The position numbers and the translations under genes are program-made. The notes beneath the pieces are model-generated. The model had not been told where the DNA came from and did not search any database. It saw only the letters and a program-made list of their open reading frames with translations. This document shows positions 1 to 5,817 of a stretch of 6,327 bases of DNA, one piece after another. Position 1 is the stretch's first letter. Each line of letters starts with the position of its first letter. This stretch comes from an archaeon. Its GTDB lineage: Archaea; EX4484-52; B79-G9. The stretch covers positions 1-6,327 of the forward strand of contig JAUVEX010000056.1 of NCBI GenBank assembly GCA_030594585.1, in the 5' to 3' direction.

Positions 1-852
1 TCAAGGCGCAAGCTAAATACTTTAGTCATTACAGAAGACACACAAGGACAAACTGGAACAGCAAAAACAATAGAGAATTATCCCGGGTTTATTGAAATTC
101 CCGGCATAAAACTTATGGCAAAATTTACAGAACAGGCAAAAAATGTCGGTGTAACTATTGTTTTTGATAAAGTCAAAACATTGAAAAAATCAGGAGATGA
201 TTTTGAGATTGAAACAACTTCTTCAAAATATTCGGCAAAATCAGTCATAATTTCTGCAGGAAAGTCCCCAAGAACTCTTAACATTTCTGGTGAAAAAATA
301 CATAAAGGCCGTGGGGTCTCTTATTGCGCAACATGCGACGGCCCTTTTTTCAAAGGGAAAAAAATAGCAGTTGTTGGCGGGGGAAACACAGCATTGGAGG
401 AGGCAGAATACTTATCAAAGATTGCAGAAAAAGTGTATCTTATCCATAGGCGTTCAGACTTTAGGGCAGAAGAGGCGCTTGTTTACCATGTAAAAAAAAT
501 AAAAAACATAGAGTTTGTGCTTGATTCAATACCCAAAGAAATCAAAGGCGAAAACAAGGTTGAGGCAATTGTTGTTGAAAACGCGAGTTCCGGGGACAAA
601 AGAACAATACCTCTTGACGGCGTCTTTGTAAGCATAGGGCATGTCCCGAAAACAGAATGGGTTGAAGATTTTGTAAAACTTGATGATTATGGCCAGATAA
701 TAGTGAATGAAAAATGCGAGACATCAAAAAAAGGCGTTTTTGCAGCAGGCGATATCACAAATATTCGCGACAAGCAGACAATAATAGCAGCTGCACAAGG
801 AGTGACGGCTGCTTTAAGCGCATACGATTATCTAGTGGGAAAGAAAAGATAG
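1..852 (+). CDS. trxB: Thioredoxin reductase, 5'-truncated by window edge
   Basis: Cytoplasmic FAD flavoenzyme that passes electrons from NADPH to thioredoxin or a similar redoxin (thiol redox homeostasis, oxidative-stress defence). Frame 1 is open from base 1, giving 283 visible residues. The family is about 305-320 long, so roughly 25-30 N-terminal residues, including the first GxGxxG FAD loop, lie outside. The internal ATG at 115 is not the true start, because the upstream codons still match the family (a QGQT segment, then ENYPGF). Visible-residue positions: redox-active CATC at 109-112; NADPH-binding GGGNTA at 126-131; HRRSDFR at 149-155, whose arginines normally bind the NADPH 2'-phosphate; C-terminal FAD motif FAAGD at 247-251. 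The stop lies 13 nt before the glutamate dehydrogenase start, so the two are very probably co-transcribed. Family assignment is firm; the redox partner is not visible here. Confidence 0.95.
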   Translation, partial: SRRKLNTLVITEDTQGQTGTAKTIENYPGFIEIPGIKLMAKFTEQAKNVGVTIVFDKVKTLKKSGDDFEIETTSSKYSAKSVIISAGKSPRTLNISGEKIHKGRGVSYCATCDGPFFKGKKIAVVGGGNTALEEAEYLSKIAEKVYLIHRRSDFRAEEALVYHVKKIKNIEFVLDSIPKEIKGENKVEAIVVENASSGDKRTIPLDGVFVSIGHVPKTEWVEDFVKLDDYGQIIVNEKCETSKKGVFAAGDITNIRDKQTIIAAAQGVTAALSAYDYLVGKKR

Positions 853-853
853 T

Positions 854-861
854 GAGATGAT
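854..861 (+). promoter_or_regulatory. Shine-Dalgarno motif for the glutamate dehydrogenase
   Basis: GAGATGAT matches the archaeal consensus GAGGTGAT at seven of eight bases and ends 4 nt before the ATG at 866. It lies just after the thioredoxin reductase stop, as expected for a gene inside an operon. It supports the ATG at 866 as the start. Confidence 0.6.
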
Positions 862-865
862 ATAA

Positions 866-2002
866 ATGGTTGAAATAATTTTTGATGAATGGGGGCCGGA
901 AAAAATACTTGAGATCTATGACCCAAAAACAGGAATGCGCGGCTTTACAGCAATACATTCAACAGCATTGGGGCCTGCAAAAGGTGGAATTCGGATGGAG
1001 CCGGATGTTACAAAAGAGGAAGTTTTCGGGCTTGCCCGCGCCATGAGCTGGAAATGCGCGCTTGCAGATCTTCCTTTCGGTGGCGGGAAATCAGGAATTA
1101 TCGCAGACCCAAAAGCAGAGAACAAGCAGGAAATTGTCGCAGCGTTTGCAAGAGCTATAAAAGAGGTTTGTCCAAGCCAGTATGTTGCAGCCCCGGACAT
1201 GAACATGGGTGAAAAAGAAATGGCAACATTCGCAAACACAAACGGCGATATGAAATCAATTACCGGAAAGCCTCTTTCAATGGGCGGGCTTCCGCATGAG
1301 CTGGGTTCCACAGGTTTCGGCGTTTATCTTTCAACATTGGTTGCACTAAAACACAAAGATATTGATGTTAAAGGAGCAACAATTGCAATAGAAGGTTTCG
1401 GGAATGTCGGCCAGTTCACAGCAAAATTTTTGGCAGAAAAAGGCGCAAAAATAATTGCAGTTTCTGATTCCAAAGGAACAGTCTATAATGAGAATGGCTT
1501 TGATGTAGAAAAGCTTATTGAGATAAAAAACACAACAAGGGCTGTCGGAAATTATCCATTGTGTAAGAAAAAAACAACACAAGAACTGTTTGAGATTGAA
1601 GTTGATGTTTTAGTTCCCGGAGCAAGACCGGATGTAATAACCGAAAAAAATATCGACAAAATAAAAGCAAAAATAGTTGTTGAGGCGGCGAACATCCCGA
1701 TGACAGAAGTAATGGAACTGCGCCTCCACGATAAAGGAATACTTGTAATCCCTGATTTTGTTGCAAACGCGGGCGGCGTTATTTCTTCATATGTTGAATA
1801 CAACGGCGGAGACAATGACAAGGCATTCAAAATGATTGAAGAGAAGATAAACACAAACACCGAGCTTGTCTTGAAGTATGCAGAAGAAAAAAACATAATA
1901 CCTAGAGAAGCAGCCTTAGAGATTGCAAAAGAGCGGATGAAAACCGCAATGGAAAAAAGGCAGGAAAAAGTTGATGAACAAAACAAGGCAAATAACATAT
2001 AA
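866..2002 (+). CDS. gdhA: Glutamate dehydrogenase (Glu/Leu/Phe/Val dehydrogenase family), short form
   Basis: Cytoplasmic oxidoreductase that interconverts glutamate with 2-oxoglutarate plus ammonium using NAD(P)(H), linking nitrogen and carbon metabolism. It has 378 residues against about 415-450 for typical glutamate dehydrogenases; the missing part is at the N-terminus. A TAA codon in the same frame at 863-865 rules out an upstream extension. N-terminal catalytic domain: AKGGIRM at 38-44 (K39), SWK at 61-63 (K63), PFGGGKSG at 70-77 (catalytic K75), APD at 109-111 (catalytic D111). Rossmann domain: GFGNVG at 177-182, with D201 at the end of the second strand. NAGGVISS at 301-308 carries S308. 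K39 and S308 align with the residues that bind the glutamate side-chain carboxylate in clostridial glutamate dehydrogenase; leucine dehydrogenases have non-polar residues there. Glutamate is therefore the best substrate guess although the overall length resembles leucine dehydrogenase. NAD versus NADP preference cannot be read securely. A Lys/Glu-rich tail (361-378) ends the protein. Confidence 0.9.
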   Translation: MVEIIFDEWGPEKILEIYDPKTGMRGFTAIHSTALGPAKGGIRMEPDVTKEEVFGLARAMSWKCALADLPFGGGKSGIIADPKAENKQEIVAAFARAIKEVCPSQYVAAPDMNMGEKEMATFANTNGDMKSITGKPLSMGGLPHELGSTGFGVYLSTLVALKHKDIDVKGATIAIEGFGNVGQFTAKFLAEKGAKIIAVSDSKGTVYNENGFDVEKLIEIKNTTRAVGNYPLCKKKTTQELFEIEVDVLVPGARPDVITEKNIDKIKAKIVVEAANIPMTEVMELRLHDKGILVIPDFVANAGGVISSYVEYNGGDNDKAFKMIEEKINTNTELVLKYAEEKNIIPREAALEIAKERMKTAMEKRQEKVDEQNKANNI

Positions 2003-2016
2003 ATCCCAAACAACAA

Positions 2017-2021
2017 GTGAG
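2017..2021 (+). promoter_or_regulatory. Shine-Dalgarno motif deciding the NAD kinase start
   Basis: GTGAG is complementary to the archaeal 16S rRNA 3' end (GGTGA core) and sits 4 nt before the ATG at 2026. The same GTG could be read as a start codon, but nothing resembling a ribosome binding site precedes it. Confidence 0.45.
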
Positions 2022-2025
2022 TGTT

Positions 2026-2706
2026 ATGAGAGTCTGTGTAATTGGCCAAAAAGCAAAACTCCTTGAAAAAAGGCTTTTAGAAAAAGGCTTTGTTTTAGAT
2101 TCTAATGCTCCGGAAATTGTCTTCACATACGGCGGGGACGGCACAATACTTGCATCTGAGCGTTCGTATCCCGGAGTCCCGAAAGCCGCCATAAAACACA
2201 GCCTGTTCTGCTACAAATGCGCTTTTAAAGAAGAAGAACTCGAATCAATATTGGCGCGCATCAAAAACAAAAAATACAAAATAGAAGAGCACACAAAAAT
2301 TAAGACAACAGCAAAAACAAAAACGCTTGTGTCTTTAAACGAAATTCAGCTGCACAACAAAAAGCCCACAAAAGCCATTCGTTTCAATGTATATGTTAAC
2401 AAAAAACAAGTTTTTGAAAATGTTGTGGGCGACGGCGTTGTTATTGCAACGCCTTATGGCTCAACAGCATACTACAAATCTGTTGGCGGTAAGCCATTTA
2501 AAAAAGGAATTGGAATTGCGCTTAACAATCCGCATAAGCGCGAAAAACCAATAGTGGTTAATGAATCATCTGAAATAGAAATTGAGATACTGCGTGAATG
2601 TGCCCAGCTTTTTTCTGACAATGACGACAAAAACATTGTGGTTTTGAATCCTAAAGACAGAATTATTGTAAAAAAACATTTAAAAACTGCAAAGTTCATT
2701 GTTTGA
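2026..2706 (+). CDS. nadK: NAD kinase (ATP-NAD kinase family), compact and divergent
   Basis: Phosphorylates NAD+ to NADP+ with ATP or polyphosphate, the only known route to NADP. The reading gives 226 residues, short for the family (about 250-300). Motifs: GGDGT at 36-40 (phosphoryl-donor and substrate loop), NE at 105-106 (substrate ribose binding), and GDG at 135-137 followed by TPYGSTAYY at 142-150, the second hallmark of the fold. The stretch after GGDGT, normally an LGIN-x-G-x-LGF-like loop, reads AAIKHSLFCYKC here, so part of the usual substrate-binding region is not recognisable. I chose the ATG at 2026 because a GTGAG ribosome-binding motif (2017-2021) lies 4 nt upstream. A GTG at 2017 in the same frame would add three residues but would start inside that motif. 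It is the last gene of the operon, 23 nt after the glutamate dehydrogenase. Function is likely from the two hallmark motifs; a related kinase of different specificity remains possible. Confidence 0.85.
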   Translation: MRVCVIGQKAKLLEKRLLEKGFVLDSNAPEIVFTYGGDGTILASERSYPGVPKAAIKHSLFCYKCAFKEEELESILARIKNKKYKIEEHTKIKTTAKTKTLVSLNEIQLHNKKPTKAIRFNVYVNKKQVFENVVGDGVVIATPYGSTAYYKSVGGKPFKKGIGIALNNPHKREKPIVVNESSEIEIEILRECAQLFSDNDDKNIVVLNPKDRIIVKKHLKTAKFIV

Positions 2707-2726
2707 ATTTCGCTCTTTGTCGTTTA

Positions 2727-2733
2727 TTTTTTT
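2727..2733 (+). terminator. Probable T-tract terminator of the trxB-gdhA-nadK operon
   Basis: A run of seven T begins 20 nt after the NAD kinase stop, with further T-rich sequence on both sides. Archaeal RNA polymerase can terminate on oligo-T in the non-template strand without a G+C hairpin, and no strong hairpin is present. Position fits the end of the operon; termination strength is unknown. Confidence 0.45.
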
Positions 2734-2748
2734 AGAATAAAGAATTGT

Positions 2749-2756
2749 TTTATTAA
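2749..2756 (+). promoter_or_regulatory. Candidate TATA box for the malic enzyme gene
   Basis: TTTATTAA resembles the archaeal TATA box. Transcription starting about 27 nt from its centre would begin near 2780, leaving a leader of about 35 nt that includes the ribosome binding site at 2803-2807. A second candidate, TTATACTA at 2773-2780, would place the transcript start on that site, so it fits less well. The same TTTATTAAG nonamer recurs upstream of the CDP-archaeol synthase. Confidence 0.4.
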
Positions 2757-2802
2757 GCTTTCATTAATCAGGTTATACTACATAGATTATTGTAATATTT
2801 CG

Positions 2803-2807
2803 AAGGT
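2803..2807 (+). promoter_or_regulatory. Shine-Dalgarno motif for malic enzyme
   Basis: AAGGT, ending 7 nt before the ATG at 2815, matches part of the GGAGGTGAT consensus at a normal spacing. It supports that start and implies a leadered transcript. Confidence 0.5.
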
Positions 2808-2814
2808 AAAAATA

Positions 2815-3990
2815 ATGGATGATATATATTCTCGTTCTTTAAAGGCACATAGTGATTCAAAAGGAAAAATCGCAATAGAACCAAAAATGCCTGTCAAGAC
2901 AAAAGACGACATGGCTATTGCTTATACTCCCGGAGTTGCAGAGCCTTCAAGAAAAATACACGATAATCCAAAAAAAGTTTATGAGTATACTTCAAAAGGC
3001 AACATGGTTGCAGTTGTTTCCGACGGGTCCGCGGTTTTGGGGCTTGGAAATATTGGTCCGTTAGCAGCACTTCCTGTGATGGAAGGAAAAGCAATACTTT
3101 TCAAGGAATTCGCAGATATTGACGCCATACCAATATGCATTGACACACAAGATACTGAAGAGATAATAAGGACTGTAAAAAACATAGCCCCCACATTTGG
3201 CGGTATAAATCTTGAAGATATTTCCGCCCCCAGATGTTTTGAAATTGAAAAGCGGCTCAAAGAAGAGCTTGACATTCCTGTTTTTCATGATGATCAGCAC
3301 GGAACAGCCATCGTTGTTCTTGCAGCACTAATAAATGCATCAAAAGTAGTCAACAAAAAAATCGAGGATATGTCTGCAGTAATTTCCGGTGCAGGGGCAG
3401 CAGGAATAGCCATTGCACGAATTCTTGTAAACTACGGCATAAAAGATATTGTTCTTTGCGATACAAAAGGCGCTATTTATGATGGGCGCGCAGAAAACAT
3501 GAGTGGCGAAAAGACAGAAATTTCAAAAATGACAAACAAAAGCAAAAAAACAGGATTATTGGAAGATATGATTGTTGGCGCAGATATATTTATCGGGGTG
3601 TCAAAACCGGGCATCGTTACAGAAAAAATGGTTTCTTCAATGGCTTTAGACGCGATTGTTTTTGCAATGGCAAATCCCACACCTGAAATAATGCCGGAAT
3701 TAGCAAAAAAAGCAGGCGCAAAAGTTATAGGAACCGGCCGTTCGGATTTTCCAAATCAGGTAAACAATGTTCTTGCATTTCCCGGAATTTTCCGCGGCGC
3801 TCTTGACGCAGATACCAGAAATATAACTGAAGACATGTATATTGCGGCAGCCAAAGCAATAGCAAATATAGTGGATGAAGAAACCCTTTCAGAAGACTGC
3901 GTGATACCGGAACCAACAGACCCCCGTGTTTCAAGGGAAGTTGCAAAAGCAGTATGTTTTGCAGCCACGGAAAAGAGAGGGTTGTACTAA
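2815..3990 (+). CDS. NAD(P)-dependent malic enzyme (malate dehydrogenase, oxaloacetate-decarboxylating)
   Basis: Cytoplasmic enzyme converting malate to pyruvate and CO2 while reducing NAD(P)+, with Mg2+ or Mn2+. It can supply NADPH and connects C4 acids to pyruvate. The 391 residues match the short prokaryotic form; the C-terminal phosphotransacetylase-like domain of long bacterial MaeB proteins is absent. Malic N-terminal domain: AYTPGVAEPS at 36-45 with the catalytic Tyr37; SDGSAVLGLGNIGPLAALPV at 69-88; MEGKA at 89-93 with the catalytic Lys92. Metal ligands are probably Glu134 and Asp135 in NLEDI and an aspartate of HDDQHGT (158-164). NAD-binding domain: GAGAAG at 192-197, then VLCDTKGAIYDGR at 213-225. 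ANPTPE at 286-291 and the C-terminal region with PxPxDPRV-like sequence (366-372) are typical of the family. Cofactor choice cannot be settled by eye. The gene has its own spacer promoter and lies 108 nt after the NAD kinase. Confidence 0.95.
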   Translation: MDDIYSRSLKAHSDSKGKIAIEPKMPVKTKDDMAIAYTPGVAEPSRKIHDNPKKVYEYTSKGNMVAVVSDGSAVLGLGNIGPLAALPVMEGKAILFKEFADIDAIPICIDTQDTEEIIRTVKNIAPTFGGINLEDISAPRCFEIEKRLKEELDIPVFHDDQHGTAIVVLAALINASKVVNKKIEDMSAVISGAGAAGIAIARILVNYGIKDIVLCDTKGAIYDGRAENMSGEKTEISKMTNKSKKTGLLEDMIVGADIFIGVSKPGIVTEKMVSSMALDAIVFAMANPTPEIMPELAKKAGAKVIGTGRSDFPNQVNNVLAFPGIFRGALDADTRNITEDMYIAAAKAIANIVDEETLSEDCVIPEPTDPRVSREVAKAVCFAATEKRGLY

Positions 3991-4001
3991 TTTAAGCTAG
4001 C

Positions 4002-4009
4002 TTTATTAA
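4002..4009 (+). promoter_or_regulatory. Candidate TATA box for the lipid gene pair
   Basis: TTTATTAA, followed by G as in the malic enzyme spacer. A start site about 27 nt from its centre would fall near 4032, giving a leaderless or very short-leader transcript for carS. No Shine-Dalgarno motif precedes any carS start candidate, which fits. It overlaps the edge of a 10-bp palindrome (3994-4003). Confidence 0.4.
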
Positions 4010-4040
4010 GTTCGAATTTTCAAGAATATGTGTGTTTGTG

Positions 4041-4565
4041 ATGATAACCGACTTTATTGTATCTTCTTTATGGTTTATCCTTCCGGCATATTTTGCAAAC
4101 GCAGCACCTGTTTTTCTAAAAGCCCTAAAGCACACACATCCAATAGATTCAGGCAAACTGTTTTCTGACAAAAGGCCGATTTTGGGCAAAGGAAAAACAT
4201 GGGAAGGATTTTTGTTTGCGGTTTTTATCGGCTGCATTGTTGGTGCAATTCAAACTCAATTCAACTCAAAAATTCCGAACATAGAAATTTTTATGACACT
4301 TGAACTTGCATTTCTTTTATCTTTCGGTGCGATGATGGGGGACACTATTGCAAGTTTTTTAAAAAGAAGATTGGGGAAAAAACGCGGAGAATCTATGTTT
4401 TTGTTAGACCAGCTTGATTTTGTTATTGTCGCCCTTGTTTTTGCAAGCGCAATTGTTGTCGCCCCAATATATATGTGGGTAATTCTTTCCATAATAACCC
4501 CTTTATCAAATTACCTGTCTAATTTCATTGCATACAAATTAAAATTAAAGGATGTTTGGTGGTAA
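4041..4565 (+). CDS. carS: CDP-archaeol synthase (CarS, DUF46 family)
   Basis: Integral membrane cytidylyltransferase that joins CTP to unsaturated archaetidic acid (2,3-bis-O-geranylgeranylglycerol 1-phosphate), yielding CDP-archaeol, the activated precursor for polar archaeal lipids. It has 174 residues, normal for the family, with about five hydrophobic segments (near 5-25, 56-72, 83-105, 122-142, 144-163). Motifs: LPAYFANAAPV at 14-24; HPIDSGKLFSDKRPILGKGK at 33-52, continuing into TWEG at 53-56; GAMMGDTIASFLKRRLGKKR at 96-115; DQLDF at 123-127; C-terminal KDVWW, similar to the family's usual ending. Start choice: the ATG at 4041 gives an N-terminus matching known CarS proteins, with Leu-Trp soon followed by LPAY. 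GTG codons at 4032 and 4038 in the same frame are alternatives; the 4032 codon is where the upstream TATA-like element predicts a leaderless start. The stop overlaps the next start. Confidence 0.93.
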   Translation: MITDFIVSSLWFILPAYFANAAPVFLKALKHTHPIDSGKLFSDKRPILGKGKTWEGFLFAVFIGCIVGAIQTQFNSKIPNIEIFMTLELAFLLSFGAMMGDTIASFLKRRLGKKRGESMFLLDQLDFVIVALVFASAIVVAPIYMWVILSIITPLSNYLSNFIAYKLKLKDVWW

Positions 4566-5137
4566 TGCTAAAGCATATAGAACAAAAGCACCCGAAGATG
4601 AGGCGCAGGCTGCTAGCACCATTTATAATAAACATAAATCCGAATAAAGTTACACTCGCAGCACTCGTAAGTGCGTTTTTATCAGGTTATTATTTCTATA
4701 TTGACAATCTTTTTGCAGCGGCATTCTTTTTGGCACTGAATGGTTTTTTGGATGTGCTTGACGGAGAGATTGCAAAAAAAGGAACTCCGACAAAACGCGG
4801 GGATTTTCTTGACCATACATGTGATCGCATATCTGACACCGCGATATTTGTAGGGCTTGCATACAACCCAATCATGCCAACAGAGATGACCTTAATGGCG
4901 CTCATCTGCATCCTTCTCGTGTCTTATTTAGGAACACAGGCGCAGGCGCTTACAACAAAAAGAATGTATGGTGGTGTCATGGGGCGGGCAGAACGGGGTA
5001 TAATACTTTTTGCAGCCGCAATAACAACATCTTTCTTTACAGAAGTGCTTTTATATTCACTGTATCTGATAATAATGCTGTCGGCAATAACTTTCATACA
5101 GCGATTTTATGCGCTTTACAAAGATCTTGGAACTTAG
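4565..5137 (+). CDS. CDP-alcohol phosphatidyltransferase (archaeal polar-lipid head-group transferase)
   Basis: Integral membrane enzyme expected to exchange the CMP of CDP-archaeol for an alcohol such as inositol phosphate, glycerol phosphate or serine; the head group cannot be read from sequence. It has 190 residues with several hydrophobic segments (near 27-46, 48-64, 92-122, 144-176). The signature lies at 63-87: D63, D66-G67, A70, G79, D83 and D87 are present. Two departures from the canonical D-x2-DG-x2-AR-x8-G-x3-D-x3-D are a Lys at the Arg position (71) and seven instead of eight residues before G79. NPNKVT at 25-30 and GRAERG at 140-145 are further family motifs. The chosen ATG overlaps the carS stop by one base (TAATG), with GGTGG and AGGATG just upstream. 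GTG at 4559 or TTG at 4556 would add two or three residues. Coupling to carS supports a CDP-archaeol substrate. Confidence 0.9.
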   Translation: MLKHIEQKHPKMRRRLLAPFIININPNKVTLAALVSAFLSGYYFYIDNLFAAAFFLALNGFLDVLDGEIAKKGTPTKRGDFLDHTCDRISDTAIFVGLAYNPIMPTEMTLMALICILLVSYLGTQAQALTTKRMYGGVMGRAERGIILFAAAITTSFFTEVLLYSLYLIIMLSAITFIQRFYALYKDLGT

Positions 5138-5787
5138 CACTTTTTTGCAATTCTTTTGATGACACAATAAAGAAAAGAATAAAGGCTTGTGTTTTTAGAA
5201 ACAACAGCGGTTGTATTTCCTAAGCGAAGCGCATCAAGAATTGATTTTTCGTTTTTTTCAGTTGCATTTATTTTCGTATAGGCATTTCCAATTTCTTTTA
5301 GGCTGTGGGCGTCCGAGCCACCGGTTTGGGGAATATTTAATTTTTGAGCTATTTTTTTTACTTTTTTATTCATGAAAAGAGACCGCGCATTTGCAGTTTC
5401 AATCATATCAAACCCGCATTCAAGAAATTTATGCATTTTGGTTCTGTGGGCCGGTTCAGGATATGGGTGGGCGGCAACAGCAATGCCTCCTGCGTTATGT
5501 ATTGCGCTAATTGTTTTTTCTACACTCATGCCTTTTTTGATTGGTTTCTCTGTGCCATATGCAAGGACATCCCCTTTTTCTGTTTTTATTTCAATCCCGG
5601 AAATAACAATAATTCCTTGTTTAGCGCCTTCTTTTTTTGCTTCAGCGACACCTTCTTGTGTGTTGTGGTCAGTTAATGCAATGCCGTCAAGGCCTTTTCT
5701 TTTTGCCTCAGCAACTATGTCTTTTATTTGCTCAAACCCATCCTTTGAATAACAAGAATGAACATGCATGTCAATTTTTAGATTCAT
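5134..5787 (-). CDS. PHP-domain metal-dependent phosphoesterase
   Basis: A 217-residue protein made almost entirely of one PHP domain, a TIM-barrel-like fold that holds two or three metal ions and cleaves phosphoester bonds. Metal-binding residues are intact: DMHVHS at 6-11 (H8, H10), TDHN at 39-42 (D40, H41), GIEIKT at 64-69 (E66), AAHPYP at 105-110 (H107), GGSDAH at 156-161 (D159, H161). The pattern resembles the TrpH/YciV group, whose E. coli member (RNase AM, about 290 residues) acts on short RNA and nucleotide bisphosphates. This protein is shorter, so its substrate is open. No signal peptide is visible; the last residues are Lys-rich and end in Cys. No Shine-Dalgarno motif precedes the ATG, which lies about 26 nt from the centre of a TATA palindrome, so a leaderless mRNA is likely. 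The stop interlocks with that of the convergent phosphatidyltransferase. Confidence 0.92.
   Translation of the reverse strand: MNLKIDMHVHSCYSKDGFEQIKDIVAEAKRKGLDGIALTDHNTQEGVAEAKKEGAKQGIIVISGIEIKTEKGDVLAYGTEKPIKKGMSVEKTISAIHNAGGIAVAAHPYPEPAHRTKMHKFLECGFDMIETANARSLFMNKKVKKIAQKLNIPQTGGSDAHSLKEIGNAYTKINATEKNEKSILDALRLGNTTAVVSKNTSLYSFLYCVIKRIAKKC
5141..5146 (+). terminator. Possible T-tract end for the lipid operon, inside the convergent gene
   Basis: Six T lie 4 nt after the phosphatidyltransferase stop; on the other strand they encode the final lysines of the PHP protein. This is the only T-run close to the gene end and could terminate archaeal transcription, but it may simply reflect lysine codons. 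Confidence 0.25.
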
Positions 5788-5807
5788 GAAAACTGTTTTG
5801 GTTTAAG

Positions 5808-5817
5808 TTATATATAA
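5808..5817. promoter_or_regulatory. Palindromic TATA box shared by the divergent PHP and DUF63 genes
   Basis: TTATATATAA is a perfect 10-bp palindrome in the 52-bp spacer (5788-5839). Its centre is about 27.5 nt from the DUF63 ATG (5840) and 25.5 nt from the PHP ATG (5787, minus strand). Archaeal TATA boxes are centred about 26-27 nt before the transcription start, so both mRNAs should begin at or next to their start codons. Neither gene has a Shine-Dalgarno motif, which agrees with leaderless translation. Confidence 0.6.

Noticed and set aside
115..852. ATG at 115 as the thioredoxin reductase start
   Set aside because: The frame is open to base 1 and the 38 codons before the ATG match the family (ENYPGF and its surroundings). 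A start at 115 would remove part of the FAD domain.
1552..2049. Minus-strand open frame of 165 codons opposite the glutamate dehydrogenase
   Set aside because: It lies within a well-supported dehydrogenase and runs into the NAD kinase start. Its protein has no recognisable motif, so it is a shadow of the plus-strand coding bias.
2736..2754. Inverted repeat AATAAA...TTTATT in the spacer after the NAD kinase
   Set aside because: The stem is six A-T pairs only and too weak to be a convincing hairpin. It follows the T-tract rather than preceding it, so it does not form a bacterial-type terminator.
2707..2814. A small RNA or riboswitch in the longest gene-free spacer (108 nt)
   Set aside because: The spacer is very AT-rich with no stable stem or conserved aptamer-like motif. 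A T-tract, TATA-like elements and a ribosome binding site explain it.
5372..5752. Plus-strand open frames of 110-126 codons over the PHP gene
   Set aside because: The PHP protein on the minus strand has all its metal-binding motifs. The plus-strand readings are low-complexity, Phe/Cys-rich shadows.
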